The notes beneath the pieces were generated by a model. It had not been told where the DNA came from. It made no database searches and saw nothing but the letters and a program-made list of their open reading frames with translations. A DNA stretch of 13,919 nucleotides from Armatimonadota bacterium (GTDB taxonomy: Bacteria > Armatimonadota > SYMT01): assembly GCA_020696885.1 (NCBI GenBank), contig JAJFMS010000011.1:1-13919 (forward strand). The letters are read 5' to 3'. A program made the translations under genes and the position numbers. Below are positions 5,908 to 12,046 of the stretch, piece after piece (the first letter of the stretch is position 1; each line of letters begins with the position of its first letter).

Positions 5908-7146
5908 ATGTCCGAAACGAGTCCGGTAGCGCCGGAAACCCACCCCAACACCCAGCGCCAGACCTCCGAGGAGGTGGCGCTCGGCCAGGATCTGGCGGCC
6001 GTGGCGGCGATCGACGCGGTCCCGCTGATCCTGGAGGTGGTGTGCCGGACCACCGGCCTGGGCTTCTCCGCGGTGGCGCGGGTGACCGAGGGCCGCTGGA
6101 TCGCCTGCGCGGTGCGCGATGAGATCGCCTTCGGGCTGGCGCCCGGTGGGGAGCTGGAGGTCGGGACCACGATCTGCGACGAGATCCGCCGGAGTGGGCA
6201 GATCGTGGTCATCGATCACGTGGCGGAGGACGAGGCGTTCTGCGGTCACCCCACGCCCGCGCGGTACGGGTTCCAGAGCTACATCTCCGTCCCGATCTAC
6301 CGGAAAGACGGCCACTTCTTCGGTACGCTTTGCGCGATCGATCCCCGCCCGGCGCGCGTCAAGACTCCCGAGACGATCGGGATGTTCAAGCTGTTCGCGC
6401 AGCTCATCTCCACCCACCTCGATTCGGAGGAGCGGCTGGCGGCCAGCGAGGCCGCCCTTTCGGATGAGCGAGGCACCGCGGAGCTGCGGGAGCAGTTCAT
6501 CGCGGTGCTGGGTCACGATCTGCGCACGCCGCTCGCCTCCATCGACGGTGGCGCTCGGGTCCTGCTGCAGACGCCGCTGACCGAGAAGGCCACCCAGGTG
6601 GTGGGCCGGATCCAGCGGAGTGCCGCGCGGATGGCCGGCCTCATCGACAACGTGCTGGACTTCGCCCGCGGGCGGCTGGGCGGCGGACTCTCCCTGGTCC
6701 GGGTGGCGGACCCACACCTGGGGCAGGCGCTGGAGCAGGTCATCGCGGAGCTACAGGCTGCCTGGCCGCACCGCGGCATCCAGTGGCGGCTCTCCCTGGA
6801 GCACCCGGTAGTGTGCGATCGGGCGCGTCTCGCCCAGTTATTCTCGAACCTGCTCTCGAATGCGCTCACCCATGGAGATCCGCTGGGACCGGTACGGGTA
6901 GCCGCACGCACGGACGAGCACGGTTTCGAGTTCTCCGTGTCCAATATCGGCGAGCCGATTCCCCCGGAGACGGTGGATCGGCTCTTTCAGCCGTTCTCCC
7001 GCGCCTCGGCCCGGCCAGGGCAGCAGGGGCTCGGACTGGGCCTCTACATCGCCTCCGAGATCGCCCGCGCCCACGAGGGCTCGCTGACGGTGACCTCGAC
7101 CCAGGAGGAGACCCGCTTCACGTTCAGGATGCCCGTGTCGGGGTGA
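5908..7146 (+). CDS. Cytoplasmic GAF-domain sensor histidine kinase (orphan)
   Basis: The product is 412 residues with no membrane segment. A GAF domain spans about 35-172 (SYISVPIYRKDGHFFGTLCAIDPRP is its typical late part, seen at 124-148). A short helix leads to the HisKA dimerisation domain, with the phosphoacceptor His203 in VLGHDLRTPL. The HATPase domain covers about 300-410: N box LFSNLLSNALTHG (311-323), G1 box VSNIGEPIPPE (344-354), F-box-like LFQPFSRAS, and G2 box GLGLGLYIASEI. The G1 box has Asn where most kinases have Asp (DxGxG), a variant seen in some active GAF kinases. Known relatives phosphorylate a partner response regulator after sensing a small ligand or redox cue; neither ligand nor regulator can be named, and no regulator is in the window. 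The ATG at 5908 has no clear ribosome-binding site. Confidence 0.93.
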   Translation: MSETSPVAPETHPNTQRQTSEEVALGQDLAAVAAIDAVPLILEVVCRTTGLGFSAVARVTEGRWIACAVRDEIAFGLAPGGELEVGTTICDEIRRSGQIVVIDHVAEDEAFCGHPTPARYGFQSYISVPIYRKDGHFFGTLCAIDPRPARVKTPETIGMFKLFAQLISTHLDSEERLAASEAALSDERGTAELREQFIAVLGHDLRTPLASIDGGARVLLQTPLTEKATQVVGRIQRSAARMAGLIDNVLDFARGRLGGGLSLVRVADPHLGQALEQVIAELQAAWPHRGIQWRLSLEHPVVCDRARLAQLFSNLLSNALTHGDPLGPVRVAARTDEHGFEFSVSNIGEPIPPETVDRLFQPFSRASARPGQQGLGLGLYIASEIARAHEGSLTVTSTQEETRFTFRMPVSG

Positions 7147-7148
7147 GG

Positions 7149-7233
7149 GGTATGGGAGTGCGGGAGTGTGGGAGTCGACGCGGAGCGCCGTCTTCGCTTC
7201 TCCCATACTCCCACACCCCCACACGCCCATACC
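7149..7233. terminator. Long inverted repeat between convergent genes, probable bidirectional terminator
   Basis: Bases 7149-7175 pair with 7207-7233 over 27 positions with three mismatches. The arms are low-complexity words of the GGGAGTGTGGGAG type. The hairpin begins two bases after the kinase stop codon and ends eight bases before the stop of the convergent SPFH gene. There is no T-run, so termination is inferred from the position and stem strength only. Confidence 0.55.
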
Positions 7234-7240
7234 TCCTGCA

Positions 7241-8176
7241 TCAGGCTAGCTGGCCCGGTAGCTGGAAGCCTTCCGACACGGCATCCGGCATCCGCTCCGC
7301 TGCCAGCATCTGCTTGAGCAGCTCGCTCTTCTCCGGCACCAGCGTGATCTGCGCCTGGCCGGTAACGAGGTTCTGCGTCTCCAGGATCTGGAACATCGCG
7401 TGCAGCACCTCGGGGTCCTCCGAGATCTCCTGCAGCGCGGCCCCGACGATCTGCGGCCGCATCGCCTGCGCCTTGGCAAACTCCACCGCCGCCTGCCGCT
7501 CTGCCGTGCTGGTGATGATGCTCACCTGGTTGGCGCCGCCCTGGCGGATGGCCGAGGTCACCTGCCGCAGCCGGTTGACTACCTTCTCCTCGATCTGCTG
7601 GATCATCCCCATGTCCCGGAAGTGGACCTTCCGGATGTAGACCGAGCCGAGCCGGTAGCCCCATTCGTCCGACTTCGGGGAGACTTCTTGCCGCACCACC
7701 TGGCTCATGGTGTGGCGCGTCTCCAGCATCTCTCCCAGCGGCATGTTGCTCAGGCAGCGCACCGTGGCGTTGCTCACGTTGGCGGAGAGGGAGCCGCGCG
7801 GGTCCGTGTTCTTGAAGAGATAAGACACCGGGTCGCTGATGTACATCTCATACCAGATGCCGATGCCCATCGGCGCGCCTTCCTCGGAGTTTACGGGCTG
7901 GCTGCGCAGGTACTGCTGGTCCAGGCGCATGTCCAGCACGTGGCACCGGCCCAGCCAGTTCACGATGAGCGCCCGCGGACCGAGCTTGAACCAGAGGAAG
8001 TAGAGGCCCGGCTCGTAGAGCACGTCGATGACCTTCCCGAACAGGACGTAGACGTGGCAGCGGCCTTCCTCCACGACGGTGTAGGCGCCGAACGAGCGCG
8101 TGAGCCCCGCGAGGATCGGCATCAGGATGAAGAGGCCGAAGAAGGTGCCCAGCATACCCCAGAAAAACTCGTTCAT
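7241..8176 (-). CDS. SPFH/band-7 (HflC-like) membrane protein
   Basis: The product is 311 residues. One N-terminal membrane segment (about 4-26, FFWGMLGTFFGLFILMPILAG) is followed by an SPFH domain: VVEEGRCHVYVLFGKVIDVLYEPGLYFLW (written in part) is the usual opening, and RLGSVYIRKVHFRDMGM is the typical later region. A helical, coiled-coil-prone part comes next, with AERQAAVEFAKAQAMRPQIV and the usual ILETQNLV and ITLVPEKSELL tail. Family members such as HflK/HflC, stomatin and prohibitin form large ring or cage assemblies on the inner membrane and restrain membrane proteases or organise lipid domains. The start ATG overlaps the stop of the upstream SPFH gene (ATGA) and has a GGGAGG site nearby, so the two are translationally coupled and probably make a hetero-oligomer. 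Which protease or lipid it works with is not shown. Confidence 0.9.
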   Translation of the reverse strand: MNEFFWGMLGTFFGLFILMPILAGLTRSFGAYTVVEEGRCHVYVLFGKVIDVLYEPGLYFLWFKLGPRALIVNWLGRCHVLDMRLDQQYLRSQPVNSEEGAPMGIGIWYEMYISDPVSYLFKNTDPRGSLSANVSNATVRCLSNMPLGEMLETRHTMSQVVRQEVSPKSDEWGYRLGSVYIRKVHFRDMGMIQQIEEKVVNRLRQVTSAIRQGGANQVSIITSTAERQAAVEFAKAQAMRPQIVGAALQEISEDPEVLHAMFQILETQNLVTGQAQITLVPEKSELLKQMLAAERMPDAVSEGFQLPGQLA

Positions 8177-9192
8177 CGGTCGCCTCCCGATACTTCCACA
8201 ATCGCCTTCCGGGCGCGGTTGTAGAGCTTTAGCCGCACGTTGCGCAGGTAGATCGGCAGCGTGTCCGGACCGCTGCGCTTCAGGCCCCGCAACTGCTCCG
8301 CCAGGGCTTTCAGCGGCTCGGCTTCAGCCTGTGCATTGAGCGTCTCGATCTCCACCGCGCGCTTGGACTGCACGATCCGCTGGTCCGCGGAGGCCTGCGC
8401 GAGACTGATGTCCGACGACACATGGTTGTGCGCCGTATTGATGGCGGCGAGCGCGGACTCCACCTCGGCCGGCGGGTCGATCCCGGTGATCAGAGAGGCG
8501 TCCAGCACGATGCCGTAGCGAGCCACGGAAGAGAGGCACTCCTGCTCCATGTGCTCGTTGAGGTCGCGCAGGTTCTTGCGCAGGTCGTTGATGGAGACTC
8601 CGGAAACCGCACTGGCGTCCGCCGGCTGGGAGGCCAGCATCAACTGCACGCCGTCCGGGGTGTCCTTGGCCGCCGGCGCCTCGAAGTTGGCGATGCGCTG
8701 GCGGAGCACGGAGATGAAGTAGCCCATCACGTGCACCAGCGGCTGCTTTACCCCAAACAGGTAGGCATACAGGTTGCGGTCCGCGATCCGGTACCGGATC
8801 TGGCCGCTGAGGCCGGTGTTCAACTGGTCCTTGGTGACCGCGTCCAGGAACTGGCCGTTGCGGTTGGCGGTGGGGTCTTCCGGGTCATACGCCATGTTGA
8901 TGGTCTGCGTGGCGATGGAGACCTTGTAGACCCGCTCCCACGGCCACTTGAAGTAGGGCCCGCCTGGCATGATCACCCGGACCTGCGGATAGCGGTAGCG
9001 CTCGCGCTCGTCCGGACGCAGCCGCTCCGCGATCGGGTCGTCCAAGGTGGTCAGGTGCTGAATGCGCTCGGCTCGCCCGAAGACGGTTTTTACCGCCCGC
9101 TCATTCTGGGCCACGGTATACAGACCGGCCAGGAAGTAGCGGACGAGGAACCAGGCCACGAAGCCGAACACGCTGCCGATGAGAAATGTCAT
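8173..9192 (-). CDS. SPFH/band-7 (HflK-like) membrane protein
   Basis: The product is 339 residues. An N-terminal membrane segment (about 2-27) leads into VAQNERAVKTVFGRAERI, the typical start of an SPFH domain. The domain continues to about residue 255, with the strand VIMPGGPYFKWPWERVYKVSI and the segment SINDLRKNLRDLNEHMEQECLSSVARYGIVL. A coiled-coil-like stretch rich in Ala, Glu and Gln follows (LAQASADQRIVQSKRAVEIETL). It is the first gene of a two-gene unit; its TGA overlaps the ATG of the second gene. The layout resembles hflKC, but similarity to true HflK is only family-level, so no symbol is given. The ATG at 9192 follows an AAGGA-like site about 8 bases upstream. Confidence 0.88.
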   Translation of the reverse strand: MTFLIGSVFGFVAWFLVRYFLAGLYTVAQNERAVKTVFGRAERIQHLTTLDDPIAERLRPDERERYRYPQVRVIMPGGPYFKWPWERVYKVSIATQTINMAYDPEDPTANRNGQFLDAVTKDQLNTGLSGQIRYRIADRNLYAYLFGVKQPLVHVMGYFISVLRQRIANFEAPAAKDTPDGVQLMLASQPADASAVSGVSINDLRKNLRDLNEHMEQECLSSVARYGIVLDASLITGIDPPAEVESALAAINTAHNHVSSDISLAQASADQRIVQSKRAVEIETLNAQAEAEPLKALAEQLRGLKRSGPDTLPIYLRNVRLKLYNRARKAIVEVSGGDR

Positions 9193-9508
9193 GGGAGAGT
9201 CCTTTCGTAGTCATGCGTTCGCACGGTGCTACGGCGGACTCCTCTACTGGGGTTGTTGTCCATAGTAAGAACAACGGGGCAGGAGGCGTGTTCGATGCGG
9301 TTCGGGCGAGGATTAAGCCCCGGTTAAGGGTTCGGCGATGCGCGCCGGAAACGGCGCCCTCGGTCTCAACCACCGGGCGGACACCCAGGTGCGACTCCTC
9401 TTCGAGCACGAGTGGAAGTAGGCGACGCTCACGCCTGGTGCGTTCCAGGATCCGGGACAAAGTGGCGCGGACAGCGCCGGCTACCCGGATCGTGAAACGC
9501 ACCCCCTA
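9193..9508. other. Gene-free spacer upstream of the SPFH pair
   Basis: No gene is supported in these 316 bases. The region must hold the promoter of the SPFH pair, but I cannot point to a convincing -35/-10. One small inverted repeat is present: GTTGTT (9252-9257) with AACAAC (9270-9275) around a 12-base loop, about 60 bases before the SPFH start. A GTG-started frame on the minus strand (9101-9502) begins nine bases past the TAG of the preceding gene in the same frame, but is Arg-rich, unlike any family, and runs into the SPFH gene. Confidence 0.5.
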
Positions 9509-10753
9509 CTACGACCCGTTGCACCAGCCCCGAGGGTAGCCGTAGAACCACTGCGTGGGTGGCAGGCGGTCATCCGCATCCGCGAGCGGGTTGAGGGTAA
9601 TGAGCGACCCCACCTGCGAGGTGGGGGAGCCGGTGTGCATGTTCGGCTGCATCGGCGACTGCGTGTGGGTGCCCAGGCTCAGCAGCTCGAACCGCTCGAA
9701 ACGGCGCGCGGCGGAGTCGTAGACGGCGCTGCCGATCAGGTTGCCCCGGTAAGAGCCCTGGTTCCACTGGGTGGTCGCCTTCAGCTCCAGGTCACCGGTG
9801 ATCCGCACCGTTACCCGGGAGCCCTCTACCTGGGTGACCGTGGAGGTGAGGTCACCGCGCCGGATGTCGCTTGCCTGCCAGGGGCTCTGGGACTGCACCA
9901 GGTGCCCCAGCGTGACCAGGCGCTCCAGCACCGGACCCCGCACCGCGGCCCGGGCGCCGACCCGCCGCTCCGACGGCACCCATCCCGTGAGCTCATCCTG
10001 CCGGTACCAGAGGCGGTCGATGGAGTAATACAGCGGGTTCCGGACATCGAACGAGGTCATAGACGGGAACGGATAGCTCCGCTTCACCACGCGCAGGTCC
10101 AGGCTGCCGGCCGGCTTGCGGAACATGTCGGACGGCACGGAAAGCCGGTCGCGCTTCGGGTCGATGGGGGTGGCCAGCACTCGCTCGCTGCGCGGCATGC
10201 GGCGGTACTCCGCCAGGGCCCCGCGGAGCAGCCGCAGCGTGGTATCGGCGTCCGGATCCGGCCAGCCGGCGTTCAGCCGCCCGAGCATCCGGCCGCTGGA
10301 GGTCACCGCGTAGATGCCCTGGTGTAGACCCTCGCGCTGGCCCTGGAACATCTGCATCAGCAGCCGGTACTCCAGCTTGTGCTTCTCGGGATGCTGGCGG
10401 TACTCCACGTCGTTCGAGACGACCGGCACGAAGTTCTTGCGCACTTCTTCGATGAAATCGGGGCGGGACCAGACAAACTGCCGGGTCTTCACACCGTTCT
10501 GTCAGCAGTTTCCTCGCGGGTCGCCGAAGTACAGCCACAGGACCAGCGGCTTGTCTTCCTTCTGGGCCTGCACCACGCCGTCCAGCACGCGCTCGTTCCA
10601 GTCCACCTGCTGAAAGCGCAGGTCTCCGGGCCGCAGCTCTACATGCTTTCGCACCTCGGCGTAGTTCTGGTCGGTAAGCCGCTCCGGAGCGGCGGCCAGC
10701 GCCAGCCCCGCCTGTGCGAGCAGCAGCGGTACGAGAAAGAGGGAACGCTTCAT
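9509..10753 (-). CDS. Candidate selenoprotein: exported thioredoxin-fold protein with a Cys-Sec (TGC-TGA) motif
   Basis: One frame runs from the ATG at 10753 to a TAG-TAG at 9511-9506, broken only by a TGA at 10504-10502. Read as selenocysteine, the product is 414 residues. Residues 1-21 are a signal peptide (MKRSLFLVPLLLAQAGLALA). Residues 52-190 look like a thioredoxin fold of the DUF255/thioredoxin_7 kind: KEDKPLVLWLYFGDPRGNC-U-QNGVKTRQ, then FIEEVRKNFVPVVSND, then QGIYAVTSSGRMLGRL. Cys83-U84 falls exactly at the redox-active turn after the first core strand. Residues 200-414 form a beta-rich domain that I do not recognise. A TAGGAG site lies 10 bases before the ATG. The downstream frame could restart only at a GTG 12 bases past the TGA, which has no ribosome-binding site. 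Alternatives are a recent nonsense mutation or a sequencing error. I infer an extracytoplasmic thiol/selenol oxidoreductase; the substrate is unknown. One gene spanning the TGA is near certain, Sec insertion likely. Confidence 0.75.
10467..10504 (-). promoter_or_regulatory. Possible bacterial SECIS hairpin after the in-frame TGA
   Basis: Bacterial SECIS hairpins lie inside the coding sequence just after the UGA, with the apical loop roughly 16-37 nt downstream and a G early in the loop. Here GACC (10487-10484) can pair with GGUC (10470-10467), enclosing a 13-base loop that begins CGG, 18 nt after the UGA. An alternative is AGAC/GUCU in the same place with the loop CCGGCAGUUU. Both stems are only 4 bp, so this is compatible with a SECIS but is not independent proof. 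Confidence 0.3.
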
Positions 10754-10881
10754 CTCCGGACGGCTCCTATCCGAACGCTTACTTACTCGTAGGCGAAGAA
10801 GCCGGCGAGGTTGTTCCGCACTCCACCGAATGGATGACCCTGCGGGCGGAATCCAGGGTGGCCCTTGCTGCGCGCACCGGT

Positions 10882-10974
10882 CGACGTCTATGGCGTACGG
10901 ATCTGCCAGGCTCCGCAGCGGTACCCGTTCGGGGAGGGTGCGAGGCCAGGAAGCCTCGCACTCCATAGACGTCG
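10882..10974. repeat. 93-bp palindromic element with a nested 9-bp hairpin
   Basis: The outer arms are the perfect 12-bp inverted repeat CGACGTCTATGG (10882-10893) and CCATAGACGTCG (10963-10974). Next to the right arm sits a perfect 9-bp hairpin, GTGCGAGGC (10938-10946) and GCCTCGCAC (10953-10961), with the loop CAGGAA. It lies about 130 bases upstream of the candidate selenoprotein start. It may be a non-autonomous repeat like the one at 2111-2251, although the two share no obvious sequence, or a structured leader. Confidence 0.6.
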
Positions 10975-11097
10975 CGCGGCAGTCTCGGATGAGGTGCCCG
11001 CCGCGCAGTACTTGCACCGCGGCTACCGCACAACGCATTCCCGGCACGGCGAGACAGCGCAGCCTTGCTCCTACAGCACGCCATCCCATCCTGCCAA

Positions 11098-11120
11098 ATC
11101 CTGTAATCCTGTCAAAAACT
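11098..11120. repeat. Interspersed word, copy 1 (ATCCTGT-AATCCTGTC-AAAACT)
   Basis: The 23-base word ATCCTGTAATCCTGTC followed by AAAAACT starts 12 bases beyond the stop of the minus-strand metallophosphoesterase. A near-identical copy sits at 13517-13540, again just past the stop of a minus-strand gene. A similar ATCCTGCCAAATCCTG word precedes this copy. Words of this kind recur in the spacers of many bacterial genomes. Confidence 0.55.
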
Positions 11121-11132
11121 CCCCCGCACTCC

Positions 11133-11912
11133 CTACCCCGAGCTATGCACGGGCTCCGGCAGGTCGTCCCGTAGGGCGCGCTTCTCCCAGGAGACCAGAC
11201 GACCCCGGCCATTCACCAGCTCCAGGCGCGCGATCCCCGCGTAGTAAGCGTGAGAGCGGGCCTGCAGCACCGGCACCCCTTCTACCCAGGTGGGCTCCGT
11301 CAGGTCCGTGTGGCTGTGGCCGCCGATGAGGAGGTCCACCTCCGGGCAGGCGGCAGCGAGGGCCAGGTCCTGGCGATAGCCGATGTGCGTGAGGGCGATG
11401 AGCACGTCCACCTGGGGCCGCAGCAGCACCGCCTGCTCGCGGGCGAGCTTGAGCGGGTCGTCGAACCAGTAATCGCAGAGCGGCTGCGACCACTGCTTGC
11501 GGGTGAACATCGGCACCGTCACCCCGAACACGCCGATCCGGAGGCCGTCTTGCTGCAGCACTACGTGCGCCTGCACCGGCGCTGGCGCGTTCCCCTTGGC
11601 GGTCAGGTTGGCGGACAGCACCGGAAACCGGGCGCGGTTGATCTTGAGCGGGAAGCACTCTTTGCGCGGGTGCGTCTCCCGGTTCCCCAGGCACATCGCG
11701 GCGCACCCCAGCTCGGACAGCATCTCGAGCACCGGCTCGCCGCCGAGCCGGAAGCCCAGGTTCCCGGCCGTCACGGTGTCTCCGGCGTCCAGGTACACGC
11801 AGCCCGGATGCTCCGCCAGGAGCGCCCGCAGCCGCTCCCGCGCCCCCGCAGCCGGGCCACGCTCCGCCCCCAGGCGGCCGTGAGTGTCGTTGGTATGAAT
11901 GAAGGTGAGCAC
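11133..11912 (-). CDS. UshA/5'-nucleotidase-like metallophosphoesterase, catalytic domain only
   Basis: The product is 259 residues. The calcineurin-like motifs are in order: Asp9 and His11 in NDTHG, Asp45 in LDAGDT, Asn77 in GNRET, His176 in LTHIGYRQD, and His199/His201 in GGHSHT. They supply a complete two-metal site, and the spacing matches UshA/5'-nucleotidases. The C-terminal substrate-binding domain of full 5'-nucleotidases (about 500 residues in all) is absent, and there is no signal peptide, so a cytoplasmic phosphoesterase is likely. The GNHEFD motif, whose His and Asp are the catalytic dyad in UshA, reads GNRETH here. The frame opens with GTG, and MLTFIHTNDTHG is exactly the family start, so this start is firm even though no Shine-Dalgarno sequence precedes it and it abuts an 8-bp repeat tract. 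The substrate is unknown; nucleotides or other phosphoesters are possible. Confidence 0.9.
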   Translation of the reverse strand: MLTFIHTNDTHGRLGAERGPAAGARERLRALLAEHPGCVYLDAGDTVTAGNLGFRLGGEPVLEMLSELGCAAMCLGNRETHPRKECFPLKINRARFPVLSANLTAKGNAPAPVQAHVVLQQDGLRIGVFGVTVPMFTRKQWSQPLCDYWFDDPLKLAREQAVLLRPQVDVLIALTHIGYRQDLALAAACPEVDLLIGGHSHTDLTEPTWVEGVPVLQARSHAYYAGIARLELVNGRGRLVSWEKRALRDDLPEPVHSSG

Positions 11913-11976
11913 GTGTTCAGGTGTTCAGGTGTTCAGGTGTTCAGGTGTTCAGGTGTTCAGGTGTTCAGGTGTTCAG
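11913..11976. repeat. Tandem array: eight perfect copies of an 8-bp unit (GTGTTCAG)
   Basis: Eight uninterrupted copies fill 64 bases, ending on the base before the GTG start codon of the minus-strand phosphoesterase, where the unit reads CTGAACAC. Each unit carries a TGA and 8 is not a multiple of 3, so all three frames are closed in the tract; it is not coding. It occupies the space where the ribosome-binding site and perhaps the promoter of that gene should be. Confidence 0.95.
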
Positions 11977-12013
11977 GAAGCAAGCGCTGTTTTGCAGGTA
12001 GGTGGTTGCTGCT

Positions 12014-12046
12014 AATCACCAGCCACTAACCACTAATCACTAACAG
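12014..12046. repeat. Low-complexity (CCACTAATCACTAAC)-like words across the sua5 stop codon
   Basis: Imperfect copies of CACTAA/ATCACC words run from inside the last six codons of sua5 to about 12 bases beyond its stop. They join the style of the neighbouring 8-bp array and of similar words at 5790 and 7150. The gene's closing residues (LLVISG, stop) are encoded by this stretch. Confidence 0.5.

Larger units (their letters stand above)
10754..11132. other. Gene-free spacer upstream of the candidate selenoprotein gene
   Basis: These 379 bases lie between the selenoprotein start and the stop of the metallophosphoesterase, both on the minus strand. The open frame continuing upstream from the selenoprotein ATG to 11212 has no signal-peptide logic and overlaps the phosphoesterase, so it is not used. 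The spacer holds a palindromic element (10882-10974) and a short interspersed word (11098-11120), listed separately. I do not see a promoter that I can defend. Confidence 0.5.

Noticed and set aside
9101..9502. 133-codon minus-strand frame after the selenoprotein stop
   Set aside because: Arg-rich shadow-like composition, no family resemblance, and it overlaps the SPFH gene on the same strand in another frame.
9509..10492. Separate gene starting at the GTG 12 bases after the TGA
   Set aside because: No ribosome-binding site, the start falls in the middle of a thioredoxin-like fold, and it is in the same frame as the signal-peptide-bearing part upstream. One gene crossing the TGA explains both pieces.
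10502..11212. Longer minus-strand frame upstream of the selenoprotein ATG, into the phosphoesterase gene
   Set aside because: The signal peptide starts at the ATG at 10753 with a TAGGAG site; the upstream extension is Arg/Ser/Pro-rich and overlaps a palindromic element and another gene.
11913..11976. Coding phase variation by the 8-bp array
   Set aside because: Each unit contains TGA on the gene strand, so all three frames are closed within 24 bases; no upstream start can read through.
11913..11976. CRISPR array
   Set aside because: The units are 8 bp without spacers.
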